Part shown: positions 15,493-24,444 of the stretch, piece by piece
How the letters are laid out: the number at the start of each line of letters is the position of its first letter
How positions within the stretch are numbered: the stretch's first letter is position 1
Assembly: GCA_016192135.1 (NCBI GenBank)
Contig: JACPUR010000038.1
Span: 1 to 64,000 of the forward strand
Direction: 5' to 3'
DNA length: 64,000 bases
Origin: Candidatus Tectomicrobia bacterium
GTDB lineage: Bacteria; UBA8248
Notes under the pieces: generated by a model
The model's database searches: none
The model's input: only the letters and a program-made list of their open reading frames with translations
Told to the model about the DNA's origin: nothing
Position numbers and translations under genes: made by a program

Positions 15493-16680
15493 CTAGCCGC
15501 AGCGCGGGAAGGCAAGCGGAAAGCGGTGCAGGCTCTGGAAGCCCTCTCGCGTCACCACCCCGAGATCCCCCACCTGGAGCCCCCGCCCTGCCTGGTCCAC
15601 CGGGTTCGGCTGGATGACCATGACCATGTTCTCCCGGTACTTGAAGTCGGCCGGAGGAACGGCGTAGCCCGAGCCGGGGATGCCGATGGAGGGTTGGAGA
15701 AGGTCCACGCCGAACCCGTGGGCGAGGGAGTCGTAAATCTGGAGGCCCTTTTTGGGCAGGCTCTCCGTGGCCGTCAGCACGTCTTCCACCGGGGCCCCCG
15801 CGCGCATGGCCCGGGCCATGTCGTGGAAGACCTCGAGCGAGGCGTCGAAGAGGTGGCGGTAGGGAGGCGTTGGGTCGGCGGCCACGGTGAAGGGGCGGAG
15901 AATCTGGCCGGCGTACCCGTAATGGGCCGCGCTGATCTCGGTGTGGATGATGTCCCCGGCCTGGAGTTTCCGCCGCGTGGGGTTCTGCCAGGGGAGGGGG
16001 GTGTGAGGGCTCGCCATGGGGGTAGCCGTCACGAACTGGACGAGCGATTCGCCGCCTTCGGCGGCGTAGGCCGCCACCATGCGGCCCGAGAGCTCGTATT
16101 CGGGGACGCCCGGCCGGGCGTGCTCTTGGAGGGCCGCCATTGCCAGGTCGGTCAGGCGGGCTCCCTCCCGGAGCCAGGCGATCTCCTCCTCGCTCTTGAC
16201 GATGCGGAGGTCCCGGAAGGCGGCCGAAACGTCCACCCACCGCGCCTCCGGGAAGCGTTGTTTCAGGAAATCCATGTGGCCGCCGAAGAGGAGCATCCCG
16301 AAACGGGGATTGACGCCCACCAGCCCGATGCGGGCCCGGCCCAGGCCCAGCTTGTCCAGCTGGGCGGCGACCTTCTCGGGGTTGCCGTAGCCGCCGTGGC
16401 GCACGTCCGAGACGGCGGCCATGGCCTGGGCGTTATGAAGATGATTGTAGAGGCCGACGAAAAGGGAGGGTTCCCCCTTTAGCGGAAAGACGAGGAAGGC
16501 GTGGTTGAAGTCGCGGTAGCCCGTCAGGTAGTAGATGTTGGCCTGGTTGTTGCGGTTGGTCCCGGTCAGGGCGAAGAGGAGGAGGCATTCGAGCCCCTGC
16601 TCCTCCATCAGCCTGCGGGCCAGCCCGTGGCGGCGGGCCATCTCCTGCGCCGAGAAGCGGGGGTAGAGCTCTTCCGTCAT
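15493..16680 (-). CDS. M24 (aminopeptidase P/creatinase) family protein lacking the metal ligands
   Basis: This 395-residue protein has a creatinase-type N-terminal domain (about 15-155) and a pita-bread M24 domain (about 165-390). In true M24 peptidases five residues (D, D, H, E, E) bind two metals. Here the corresponding positions read E248, Q259, H321, Q357 and G371, so only the histidine is kept exactly. The fold signatures remain (GDIIHTEISAAHYGYAGQ, LAHGFGVDLLQP, VVTREGFQSL). A metal-free hydrolase such as creatinase, or a non-catalytic protein, is more likely than a Xaa-Pro peptidase. It is divergently placed from a small unknown gene. The substrate is unknown. Confidence 0.85.
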   Translation of the reverse strand: MTEELYPRFSAQEMARRHGLARRLMEEQGLECLLLFALTGTNRNNQANIYYLTGYRDFNHAFLVFPLKGEPSLFVGLYNHLHNAQAMAAVSDVRHGGYGNPEKVAAQLDKLGLGRARIGLVGVNPRFGMLLFGGHMDFLKQRFPEARWVDVSAAFRDLRIVKSEEEIAWLREGARLTDLAMAALQEHARPGVPEYELSGRMVAAYAAEGGESLVQFVTATPMASPHTPLPWQNPTRRKLQAGDIIHTEISAAHYGYAGQILRPFTVAADPTPPYRHLFDASLEVFHDMARAMRAGAPVEDVLTATESLPKKGLQIYDSLAHGFGVDLLQPSIGIPGSGYAVPPADFKYRENMVMVIQPNPVDQAGRGLQVGDLGVVTREGFQSLHRFPLAFPRCG

Positions 16681-16772
16681 CGTCTTCCTCTCCTAGGAAA
16701 GATGAATGCCACCCCCCAGGCGGGGGGAACCTCATGCCGTCTGAACGTGCGGGCAAGCATACCGCCTCTCCC

Positions 16773-16801
16773 GGATCGAGGGGAGGGGGCTGCCCCGATC
16801 C
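16773..16801. other. Bulged hairpin in a divergent intergenic region
   Basis: GGATCGAGGGG pairs with CCCCGATCC around a GAGGGGGCTG-like loop, with one bulged A. It lies between the divergent M24 homologue and the 93-residue gene. It could form in a leader transcript of either gene; no promoter elements were clear here. Confidence 0.3.
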
Positions 16802-16897
16802 TGATTCTCGAAATTGAGCGCTGGAGGCCTCAAGTTTCCGCTCCCGCTGCCGAAACATAGAGGGAAGGGAACCGGCCTCCAGGGAAGGAGCCAAGAG

Positions 16898-17179
16898 ATG
16901 GTCGCGGAACCCATTGAAATCGTTTGGAATGTGGACGAGCCAACCGAGGGCCTGAACGACTACCACGTCTGGGGCATGGCCGTCCGCTCCCGCCGCAATG
17001 AGGAACTGACCCGCCTGCTCGACGTCCTTGAAATCAACGGCCTGTGCCAAGTCGTCGTCTTCGACGCCTCGGGCCGCGAAACTCTATTTCCCTGCGAGCT
17101 GCCCTCGCGCCAGCCGGCCCGGCCGGCGAAGATGCTCCCGGCGGCCGCGGTCCCCGAGGTCGAGGTGGCCCTGGCCTAG
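16898..17179 (+). CDS. Small conserved-looking protein of unknown function
   Basis: This 93-residue acidic protein begins MVAEPIEIVWNVDEPTEG. It has a predicted mixed alpha/beta core (VWGMAVRSRRNEELTRLLDV, CQVVVFDASGRETLFPCEL) and an Ala/Pro-rich tail. No family is recognised and there is no signal peptide or membrane helix. An AAGGAG site 7 bases upstream of the ATG supports a real gene. Its stop codon overlaps that of the convergent dehydrogenase: the four bases CTAG supply a TAG to each strand. Function cannot be inferred. Confidence 0.6.
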   Translation: MVAEPIEIVWNVDEPTEGLNDYHVWGMAVRSRRNEELTRLLDVLEINGLCQVVVFDASGRETLFPCELPSRQPARPAKMLPAAAVPEVEVALA

Positions 17180-20067
17180 GCGGAAGGCTCCGCCAGGGCC
17201 GCGGCCAGCACCTCGGCCAGGTGCCTGGCGCTCCTCCCTGTCCCCTTGGCGATCTGCTGGCGGCAGGAGACGCCGTTGGCGATGACGCCCGCCTCCCCGC
17301 CCTCCTTGCGGATGGCCGGAAAGAGCTTCAGCTCGCCGATGGCGAGGGAGATGTCATAGTGCTCCTTCTCGTAGCCGAAGGAACCAGCCATCCCGCAGCA
17401 GCCCGAGGGGATGGCCTCCACCTTTAGCCCCGGCACCAGGCCGAGCGCTTCCAGCGAGGGCCCCACGCCCGCCAGGGACTTCTGGTGGCAGTGGCCGTGG
17501 AAGAGCGCCCTCCCGGGCGCCTCCCGGAAGCGCAGGTCCAACTCCCCCGTGGCCTTGAGGCCGACCAGGAACTCCTCCAGCATGAACGAGGACTTGGCCA
17601 GCATCCGCGCCTCGGGAGCCGGGATGAGGTCCGGGTACTCGTCGCGGAAGGTCAGCAGGCAGCTCGGCTCGAGGCCGATGATGGGGGTCTGGGCGGAGAG
17701 GGCCGGGTAGAGGCGGACGAGGTTCTCCTCCGCCAGGCTCCGGGCGTCGCGCAGGAGCCCGTGCGAGAGCATGGGCCGGCCGCAGCAGCGGAGCTGGGTG
17801 AGCTCCACCTCGAAGCCCGCCGCCTCCAGCACGCGGACGGCGGCCCGGCCCACCTCGGGATAGTTGAAGTTCGTAAAAGTGTCGTTGAGCAGGAGCACCT
17901 TCCCGCGCGGCGGGGGGAGGGCGGGGCGCGGCCGCCCCCGGAACCATTCCTCGAACGTGGGCCGGGCGAGGGGAGGGAGCTGGCGGCGCCGGTCCAGCCC
18001 CAGGAAGCGGTCCATCAGGGAGCGGGCGAACCCGTTCCGCATCGTCCAGTTCACGAGGGGCACGAAGGGCTGGCTCAGGCGGTTGATGTCGGCGATCCGC
18101 CCCAGGAGCCGCACCCGGAGCGGCACCCCGTGGCGGTCCCAGTAGGCCTGCATCACCTCGGCCTTGATCTTGGCCATGTCCACGCTGGAGGGGCACTCCG
18201 CCTTGCAGCCCTTGCAGGAGAGGCATAGGTCCAGCACGTCGTAGACGCCCTGGCTGGCCAGCTCCTCGCCGGGCAGGCCCTCCGCGATCACCCGCCGGAG
18301 CACGTTGGCCCGGCCGCGCGTCGAGTGCTCCTCCTCCCGGGTGGCCTGGAAGGAGGGGCACATGGTGCCGTCGCGCTTGCGGCACTCGCCCACCCCGTTG
18401 CACAGCTCGATCGCCCGGACGAAGCCGTGGTCCCGCGAGAAGTCCAGAATGGTGGGGATTTCCCGCGTCTTCCCCTGGGCGTAGCGCAGGTTATCGGTGA
18501 AGGGCGGGGCGTCCACGATCTTCCCCGGGTTCATCTGGTTCGATGGGTCGAAGGCCCGCTTCACCCGGCGGAAGGCCTCGTAGAGCCTGGGGCCGAAGAA
18601 GCGGGGCACCCACTCGCTGCGGGCGAGGCCGTCGCCGTGCTCGCCGCTCATCGCGCCCCCGTACTCGAGGACCAGCTCGGCCACCTCCTTCTGGATGGCC
18701 ACCATCTTCCGGACCCCCCCGGCCTCCTTCAGGTTGAGGATGGGCCGGAGGTGGAGCAGCCCCACGCTCGTGTGGCCGTAGTAGGAGGTCGAGGAGCCGT
18801 ACTTGCGCATGATGGCCTCGAAGCGCTGGTAGTACGGCAGCAGGCGCTCGGGCGGCACGGCGCAGTCCTCGACGAAGGCCACGGGCTTGGCGTCTCCCCG
18901 GCGGCCCAGGATGTAGCCGAGGCCCGCCTCGCGCACCTTGCCCGGGTCGGAGCGGGTGGCCGGGTCGCGCATGATCACCCGGGCGTAGCCCTCGCCCGCG
19001 CGCTCCATGTCCGCCGCGAGGCGCTGGACCTTCTCCTCCGCCTCGTCCTGGGTCTCCCCGTAGAACTCGATCAGCAGGAAAGCCGCGGGCTCGCCGCGCA
19101 TGAAGCTCCGCATCCAGCGCTGGGCCGCGAGGTTCTGGGCGGCCTGGTCGAGGATGACCTTGTCCACGATCTCGACCGCCGCCACGCCCTCCCGCTTCAG
19201 GATGGGGCCGCTCGCCGCGATGGCCTTCTCGATGCTGTCGAAATGGACGACCAGAACCCCCACCGCCTTGGGGAGGGGGCAGATCCTGACCTTCATCTCG
19301 GTGACGGCGGCCAGGGTGCCCTCGGCCCCCGCCAGCACCTTGGCGAGGTTGAAGGGCGCTCCCGGGCGCACCAGCTCGTCCAGGTTGTAGCCGCTCACCC
19401 GGCGCATGATCTTGGGATAGCGCGCCTCGATCTCCTCCAGGTTCTCCCCGGCGATGCGGTGGAGGGCCCGGTGGATCTCCCCCTCGCGCGTCTTCTCCGC
19501 CAGCTTGGCCTCGAGCGCCGCTCCCTCCAGCGGCCCGAAGGAGAAGGGGTCCCCCCCCGCGAGGAAGCCCGAGGCCGCGATGACGTGGTCCACGGTCTTC
19601 CCGTACACGATGGAGCGCGAGCCGGAGGAGTTGTTTCCCATCATCCCGCCCAGGGTGGCCCGGCTGCTGGTCGAGGTGTTGGGGCCCAGCACGAAGCCGT
19701 GGGGCCGGAGGTGGGCGTTCAGGTGGTCCTGCACCAGTCCGGGCTGGAGGCGCACCCAGCCCCCCTCCGCGTCGAGCTCCAGCACCCGGTTCATGTACTT
19801 GGAGAAGTCCATCACCACGGCGCGGCCCACGGTCTGGCCCGCAAGGCTCGTACCGCCCCCCCGGGGCAGCACGGCGGCGCCGTGGCCCGCGGCGATGCGA
19901 ACGGTCTTCTGGACGTCCTCCGCCGAGCGGGGGATGACCACCCCGATAGGGTCGATCTGATACATGCTGGCGTCGGTGCTGTAGAGGGCGCGGGAGTAGG
20001 GGTCGAAGCGGACCTCGCCTTCGAGGGTGCCCTCCAGCTCGGCGCGAAGATTCTCCCAGCCTTGCAT
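17176..20067 (-). CDS. FAD-linked 2-hydroxyacid dehydrogenase fused to Fe-S/CCG subunit (YdiJ-like)
   Basis: This 963-residue fusion has an N-terminal FAD-binding and FAD-oxidase C domain (about residues 1-525; PRGGGTSLAGQ at 68-78, GPNTSTSSRATLGGMMGNNS). A ferredoxin-type domain follows (C556, C562, C570; then C615, C618, C621, C625 in CLSCKGCKAEC). The C-terminal part is a GlcF-like cysteine-rich domain with two CCG motifs (LRCCGRP and SGCCGMAG). It corresponds to GlcD plus GlcF in one chain, as in E. coli YdiJ (a D-2-hydroxyglutarate dehydrogenase) and D-lactate dehydrogenases. It would oxidise a D-2-hydroxyacid and pass electrons to a membrane or quinone carrier. The substrate is uncertain. 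Confidence 0.92.
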   Translation of the reverse strand: MQGWENLRAELEGTLEGEVRFDPYSRALYSTDASMYQIDPIGVVIPRSAEDVQKTVRIAAGHGAAVLPRGGGTSLAGQTVGRAVVMDFSKYMNRVLELDAEGGWVRLQPGLVQDHLNAHLRPHGFVLGPNTSTSSRATLGGMMGNNSSGSRSIVYGKTVDHVIAASGFLAGGDPFSFGPLEGAALEAKLAEKTREGEIHRALHRIAGENLEEIEARYPKIMRRVSGYNLDELVRPGAPFNLAKVLAGAEGTLAAVTEMKVRICPLPKAVGVLVVHFDSIEKAIAASGPILKREGVAAVEIVDKVILDQAAQNLAAQRWMRSFMRGEPAAFLLIEFYGETQDEAEEKVQRLAADMERAGEGYARVIMRDPATRSDPGKVREAGLGYILGRRGDAKPVAFVEDCAVPPERLLPYYQRFEAIMRKYGSSTSYYGHTSVGLLHLRPILNLKEAGGVRKMVAIQKEVAELVLEYGGAMSGEHGDGLARSEWVPRFFGPRLYEAFRRVKRAFDPSNQMNPGKIVDAPPFTDNLRYAQGKTREIPTILDFSRDHGFVRAIELCNGVGECRKRDGTMCPSFQATREEEHSTRGRANVLRRVIAEGLPGEELASQGVYDVLDLCLSCKGCKAECPSSVDMAKIKAEVMQAYWDRHGVPLRVRLLGRIADINRLSQPFVPLVNWTMRNGFARSLMDRFLGLDRRRQLPPLARPTFEEWFRGRPRPALPPPRGKVLLLNDTFTNFNYPEVGRAAVRVLEAAGFEVELTQLRCCGRPMLSHGLLRDARSLAEENLVRLYPALSAQTPIIGLEPSCLLTFRDEYPDLIPAPEARMLAKSSFMLEEFLVGLKATGELDLRFREAPGRALFHGHCHQKSLAGVGPSLEALGLVPGLKVEAIPSGCCGMAGSFGYEKEHYDISLAIGELKLFPAIRKEGGEAGVIANGVSCRQQIAKGTGRSARHLAEVLAAALAEPSA

Positions 20068-20460
20068 GGGCTTCCTTTCGGGATCGGGGGGCGCGGCCGG
20101 GGAGATTTCCGCCGGACGCCGTTCCAGGGCCGCCAGGACGCCCTATGGAATCACAGGAGCCCGCCCGGCGGCAATCGGCGGGGCCTCCCTGTGATGGGTC
20201 AGTTTGGCGGTTTGGCTGTCATTCCGAGCCCTGCGCTTGCGCTCAGGACAGGCTCCGCGAGGAATCTTCGTGAGGCGCAACCCCCCCAGATTCCTCGGTC
20301 GCCCTTCTTTAGGGTGGCGGTGCCTGCCACCGCCAGGCGGCTCGCCGCCTGGGCGGGCTCCCTCGGAATGACAATCGTTTGTCCCCCGGTGTTGCCAGGA
20401 CATGCCCGCCCGCGTAGTGTGAGCTCCGCCCTTGGACGCGGATTGGCGGAGGAGAAACGC
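20068..20460. other. Intergenic region upstream of bioB containing a dispersed repeat
   Basis: The 393-base spacer between the divergent dehydrogenase and bioB genes is largely occupied by the palindromic repeat annotated separately. The bioB ribosome site (GGAGGAG) is at its right end. No further gene is seen. Confidence 0.7.
20217..20373. repeat. Dispersed palindromic repeat (TGTCATTCCGAG ... CTCGGAATGACA)
   Basis: The block starts TGTCATTCCGAG and ends with its exact reverse complement CTCGGAATGACA. Internally it contains a GCGAGGAATCTTC / AGATTCCTCGG pair and a second hairpin (GGTGGCGGTGCCTGCCACC). A related block occurs at 26180-26298 with the same ATTC...GAATGACA ends. These look like copies of a short non-coding interspersed repeat of the miniature type seen in many large bacterial genomes. 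Confidence 0.75.
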
Positions 20461-21486
20461 ATGAACTACCACGGGCTGGCGGAGCGCGCCCTGGCGGGCG
20501 GGCGCCCGGCGCGGGAGGAGGGGAGGGCCGTCCTGGCCTCGCCGGACGAGGACCTGCTGGCCCTGCTCGACGCGGCCTTCCGGGTGCGTCGCCGCCATTT
20601 CGGCAAGGCCGTCCAGATCCACTACCTCATCAACGCCAAGAGCGGCCTCTGCCCCGAGGACTGCGCCTACTGCTCCCAGTCCGCCGTCTCGGACGCCGAG
20701 ATCCCCCGCTACGGCCTGGTGGACGACGAGGCCCTGATCGAGGGAGCGGCGCGGGCGGCGGAGGCGGGGTCCCTGCGCTACTGCATCGTCATCAGCGGGC
20801 GGGGCCCGACGGATGCCGAGATCGGCCGCCTGTGCTCCGTCGTGGGGCGCATCAAGGAGCGGCACGGCCTCTCCATCTGCTGCTCCCTGGGCCTCCTGGA
20901 CGGGACCAAGGCCCGGCGCCTGAAGGAGGCGGGGGTGGACCGCCTCAACCACAACCTGAACACGAGCCAGCGCTTCTACGGGCACATCTGCTCGACCCAC
21001 ACCTACGGGGACCGGCTGGAGACCCTCTCGGCGGGGCGCTCGGCGGGCCTGGAGCTCTGCTCGGGCGTCATCTTCGGCCAGGGGGAAGGGGAGGAGGACG
21101 TGCTCGACGTCTGCGAGGCCCTCCGCTCCCTCGGGCCCGAGTCCATCCCCGTCAACTTCCTGCACCCCATCCCGGGCACCCCGCTGGAGCGCTTGGCCCA
21201 TCTCGGGCCCCGCCGCTGCCTCAGGCTCCTCTGCCTGATGCGCTTCTACAACCCCGCCGCGGAGATCCGGGTGGCCGGCGGCCGGGAGGTGCAGCTCCGC
21301 GACCTCCAGCCCCTCGCCCTTTACCCGGCCAACTCCATCTTCGTCGAGGGCTACCTCACCACCCCCGGCCAGGGCGCCGCCGCGGCCCGCCGCATGATCG
21401 AGGACATGGGGTTCGAGGTGGAGGAGAGGAGCGAGGCGCGGGCGCCCGCTCCGGAGACGAGGGCAGGCGCCGCTCAGTCCTTGTAG
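20461..21486 (+). CDS. bioB: Biotin synthase
   Basis: This 341-residue radical SAM enzyme inserts sulfur into dethiobiotin, the last step of biotin synthesis. The SAM-binding cluster cysteines are C64, C68 and C71 (CPEDCAYC). Residues expected to hold the sacrificial [2Fe-2S] cluster are C108 (RYCIVISG), C140 or C141, C200 and R270 (IRVAGGRE). The family blocks YLINAKSGLCPEDCAYCSQS and RLNHNLNTS are present. GGAGGAGAAAC precedes the ATG. No other biotin genes are nearby. Its last 13 bases overlap the convergent rtcB gene. Confidence 0.96.
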   Translation: MNYHGLAERALAGGRPAREEGRAVLASPDEDLLALLDAAFRVRRRHFGKAVQIHYLINAKSGLCPEDCAYCSQSAVSDAEIPRYGLVDDEALIEGAARAAEAGSLRYCIVISGRGPTDAEIGRLCSVVGRIKERHGLSICCSLGLLDGTKARRLKEAGVDRLNHNLNTSQRFYGHICSTHTYGDRLETLSAGRSAGLELCSGVIFGQGEGEEDVLDVCEALRSLGPESIPVNFLHPIPGTPLERLAHLGPRRCLRLLCLMRFYNPAAEIRVAGGREVQLRDLQPLALYPANSIFVEGYLTTPGQGAAAARRMIEDMGFEVEERSEARAPAPETRAGAAQSL

Positions 21487-22679
21487 TCGTCCCGCACCTC
21501 CGGGCCCGCCATGGCCACCCCGATGGGGGTGAGGCGGTGGAGGATCCGCAGGCTGTCGGCATGGTGGGCGAGGACCTCGCCGAGCCTCTTGTAGGCCTGG
21601 GGCGCCTCGTCGGTGTCGGCGCCCCGCAGCACGATGCCCCGCTCCTTCACGTAGGCGTTCATCTGCTGGCGGGTGATCTGCCCGCCGGTGCGGTGGAGCT
21701 TGCCCCCGCGCCAGCGCTTCTTGCCGGCCGCCTGGGTGCGGCTCATGACCCGGCCCGCCCCGTGGACGGTGGAGCGGATGAGCTTGCGCGCGGCGGGGGT
21801 GTCCACCCCCTCGGCGATGACGGCCAGGTCCCCCATGCTCCCCCCGATGAAGCACTTCTGCCCGGGCCAGGCGGGGGTCGCCCCCTTGCGCACCACGAGG
21901 AGCTTCTCGCCCCCGTGCTCCTCTTTCCAGGCGAAGTTGTGGTGGTTGTGGATCTCCTCCATGGCCCGCGCGCCCAGGATGTCGAGCACGCGCCGGCAGA
22001 CGTAGTCGCGCCCGGCGTAGGCGTAGCGGCCGGCGAGCTGCATGGAGGCGTAGTAGTCCTGCCCGAGGGGGGAGTCGAGGGAGAGGACGGTGGCCCGGGC
22101 GTGCATGTCCTCCCCGCCGGGCCGGGCGGAGAAGCTCTTGTTGCGGGCCAGGTTGAGGAAGCCGCTGGCGGTCTTGTGCCCGAAGCCGCGCGAGCCGAAG
22201 TGGACGCCGATCCAGACCCAGCCCGTCTCGTCCTCGAAGAGGTCCACGTAGTGGTTCCCCGCGCCGATGGTCCCGAGCTGGCAGGCGGCGAGATCCTTGA
22301 GCTCCCGGAGGACTTTCACGTCTTTCCAGGTGGGGTCCTCGAAGAGGGCGTGGTCCACGGGGACGGGGTTCCGCCGCCCCATCCCGAACTCGAGGGTGCG
22401 GTAGATGGTTTCCATGATGCGGGGGAGGTCGGGGCGGATCTCGTCCGCGCGCAGGTCCGTGCGGACGGCCTTGTTGCCGCAGGCGATGTCGTAGCCCACC
22501 CCGCTGGGGCTGATGGCGTTCCGGTAGGCGACAACGCCGCCGATGGGCATGGAGTAGCCCAGGTGGTGGTCCGCGCAGAGGACGCCTGCGGCGGCCTCCT
22601 CGTCCGCGAGGCAGATCCGAATCTGGCGCAGGGCACCCTCGTCGACGGGAACGCCCCTGATTTCCAAGGGTTTTTCCAT
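21474..22679 (-). CDS. rtcB: RNA-splicing ligase RtcB
   Basis: This 401-residue RNA ligase is of the GTP- and manganese-dependent RtcB family, which joins 2',3'-cyclic phosphate or 3'-phosphate ends to 5'-OH ends in RNA repair. Signature segments are GYDIACGNKA (metal cysteine), IGAGNHYVD, HFGSRGFGH, HNHHNFA and STVHGAGRVMSR, the last including the histidine that forms the GMP adduct. Length fits the shorter bacterial form. No RtcR regulator or archease gene is adjacent and no sigma-54 element was found upstream, unlike the E. coli system. It overlaps the end of bioB on the opposite strand. Confidence 0.95.
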   Translation of the reverse strand: MEKPLEIRGVPVDEGALRQIRICLADEEAAAGVLCADHHLGYSMPIGGVVAYRNAISPSGVGYDIACGNKAVRTDLRADEIRPDLPRIMETIYRTLEFGMGRRNPVPVDHALFEDPTWKDVKVLRELKDLAACQLGTIGAGNHYVDLFEDETGWVWIGVHFGSRGFGHKTASGFLNLARNKSFSARPGGEDMHARATVLSLDSPLGQDYYASMQLAGRYAYAGRDYVCRRVLDILGARAMEEIHNHHNFAWKEEHGGEKLLVVRKGATPAWPGQKCFIGGSMGDLAVIAEGVDTPAARKLIRSTVHGAGRVMSRTQAAGKKRWRGGKLHRTGGQITRQQMNAYVKERGIVLRGADTDEAPQAYKRLGEVLAHHADSLRILHRLTPIGVAMAGPEVRDDYKD

Positions 22680-22705
22680 AGAACGCCCCTTCCGATGTTA
22701 CTTTA

Positions 22706-22747
22706 GAGAAAAATTCATAAAAGGAATTTCTCTCATGAAGTTCATGA
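22706..22747. promoter_or_regulatory. AT-rich inverted repeats upstream of rtcB
   Basis: GAGAAAAATTC and GAATTTCTCTC (22706-22716 and 22724-22734) form an 11-bp inverted repeat with one mismatch and a 7-base loop. It is followed by TCATGA-AGT-TCATGA, a repeated palindrome. These AT-rich elements stand out in GC-rich DNA just upstream of the leftward rtcB start. They may be a promoter/operator region; no regulator is assigned. Confidence 0.35.
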
Positions 22748-22961
22748 TCTTGCGGCTTCGGAGCGGCATTTCGGCGGGCATCTTATGGGTTCCGCCTGAT
22801 GGCGAAACCCGTTCTTCCCCCACAAGATATGCCGCGCGGCCGACTTTTGCACCCCCCAGAGGCCATCGGGCCCCCGGGGGGCCGGTTGCGGGGCCAGGGG
22901 CTCTTTGATAAGAAAACCTAATCCACTCAGCCGGTTCCATGCTCCCGCGGAGGACCATGCC

Positions 22962-23417
22962 ATGCCGACGGCCGAAAGGGCGATCCGGGTGAAGCTCTCC
23001 CACGTGGGCATCTACGTGCGGGACATGGAGAAGTCGCTCCGCTGGTACCAGGAGATCCTCGGCCTCAGGCTCTCGGACTACCTCCCGGCCGGGAGCACCC
23101 AGGAACCCGCCGCCCCGCACGGCATCTGCTGGCTGCGCTACGACGACCTCCACCACGAGGTGGTGCTCATCCAGCTCCCCCCCGAGGCGCTGAAGGAGGA
23201 CGGGGCGGGGCGGCCGACCAACCTCCAGCAGGTCGCCTTCCGGCTGCCCGCGGAGTCGGACGTCCAGGCGGCCTACGAGCGGTTCCGGGCGGCCGGGGTG
23301 AGCATCGTGACCCCCCCGCGGCGCCAGCGGGTGAGCGGAGGGCTCCAGTTCTATTTCGCGGACCCGGATGGGAACAAGATCGAGCTCTTCAGCTCCACGA
23401 ACCGCCTTCCGTACTGA
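22962..23417 (+). CDS. VOC (glyoxalase/dioxygenase fold) family protein
   Basis: This 151-residue single-module vicinal-oxygen-chelate protein has the family patterns LSHVGIYVRDMEKSLRWYQEILGL at the start and FYFADPDGNKIELF near the end. The H in LSHVGI and the E in IELF correspond to metal ligands in the fold. The ATG is chosen for the GGAGG site 8 bases upstream. A second VOC gene follows after 16 bases; each may contribute half of a metal site or the two may act separately. The reaction is unknown: glyoxalase, dioxygenase and resistance roles all use this fold. Confidence 0.9.
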   Translation: MPTAERAIRVKLSHVGIYVRDMEKSLRWYQEILGLRLSDYLPAGSTQEPAAPHGICWLRYDDLHHEVVLIQLPPEALKEDGAGRPTNLQQVAFRLPAESDVQAAYERFRAAGVSIVTPPRRQRVSGGLQFYFADPDGNKIELFSSTNRLPY

Positions 23418-23433
23418 GGCAGGAGGCCTTCTC

Positions 23434-23844
23434 ATGGTGAAGGTGGATTCGCTCTCCCACGTCGGGCTCTGGGTCAGGGACCTCGGCCGCTCCGTCCGCT
23501 GGTACGAGGAGATGCTCGGCTTCGTCCTGACCGACAGGCTGGGCCCCCTCGTCCAGCTCCCCCCGGAGCGGGCGGGGGAGCCCTTCACGAACGCCGGCAA
23601 GGGGGCCCTCCAGCAGATGGCATTCGAGGCCGAAAGCCTCGATGCCCTGCATGCCGCCCACGAGTTCCTGGCCCGGAAGGGGGTCAAAATCCTCCTCCCG
23701 CCCATGCGCCAGAAGCAGAGCCCGGGATGGAAGTTCTATTTCGCCGACCCGGACGGCAACAAGCTCGAGATCTACACCGGCATGAAGCGGGTCGCCCCGG
23801 ACTACGGCCGCCACTACGGCAAATGGCCCGAGGGAGCGGCCTAG
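23434..23844 (+). CDS. VOC (glyoxalase/dioxygenase fold) family protein, second copy
   Basis: This 136-residue VOC protein is paralogous to the preceding gene. Both share the SHVG...VRD...S.RWY.E.LG N-terminus and the FYFADPDGNK.E C-terminal motif. A loop present in the first copy is shortened here. AGGAGG precedes the ATG. The tandem arrangement suggests an old duplication and a common operon. Metal-ligand-type H and E positions are kept (LSHVGL, KLEIY). The substrate is unknown. Confidence 0.9.
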   Translation: MVKVDSLSHVGLWVRDLGRSVRWYEEMLGFVLTDRLGPLVQLPPERAGEPFTNAGKGALQQMAFEAESLDALHAAHEFLARKGVKILLPPMRQKQSPGWKFYFADPDGNKLEIYTGMKRVAPDYGRHYGKWPEGAA

Positions 23845-24444
23845 CCCCGCCGGGGCCGTTTCGGCCAATTTTCGGCAAACCACGGTCTTCTCTCCCTCCC
23901 GAACGTATTTTTATGGGGTCTTTTTCCATCAATTCCCGTTACTTCGCGAGACGGCCCCCGCGCCAAGACGCGGCTCCCGGGCCTCGCCCCCGGAGAAGAA
24001 CCCCAGGCGGAGCATTCCCGGCGGCCCCTGGACAAGGGGCCCCGGCAAGGCAAGATAACCCGAGGCGGGGGATGGGCCGCCACCGCAATTTCGTGCACTT
24101 TCGTGCAGGGGGCCCCAAAGGCATCGGAAACGGCGCGGCCGCCCGGGAAGGGCGGCAGAGGTGGCCGGGCATGTGCGCCTGGAGGCCCGCGCGCGAGGGA
24201 AACGGCCCCTCCACGTTATTTTACATAATATATCTTATCATGGTTTCGTGGATTTGGCCGGATTGGCGGGGGCGGACGCGGCGGGCTTGCCGAAGCTGCC
24301 CCCCGCGCCCCGGCTGCGCTGGTGTGACCCCGATCTCCCGGATGCCTGTTCTCCTCCGCCGTCCCTGAATCTTTTCCCGGCCTGCCTGTTTCCAAGGGTG
24401 CGAGGGAAGCTTCTCCCCGGGCCGCCGATAAGAGGAAGATGGCC
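23845..24444. other. Gene-poor region before the small membrane-protein cluster
   Basis: In about 600 bases no convincing gene is seen. A short GC hairpin (GCCCC-GCC-GGGGC) directly follows the VOC stop and could weakly terminate. A tandem TTTCGTGCA repeat is at 24089-24107. An AT-rich stretch (ACATAATATATCTTATCA, about 24221-24240) may hold a promoter for the downstream small genes. Confidence 0.5.

Noticed and set aside
18325-20460. Long in-frame extension upstream of the bioB ATG
   Set aside because: It lies opposite the GlcD-GlcF fusion and crosses a dispersed repeat; the bioB ATG has a strong ribosome site and the family-typical N-terminus.
22680-22961. Sigma-54 promoter for rtcB
   Set aside because: No GG-N10-GC element was found in the leftward orientation upstream of rtcB.
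24089-24107. Tandem TTTCGTGCA repeat
   Set aside because: Only two short copies in a non-coding stretch; no further structure supports a function.
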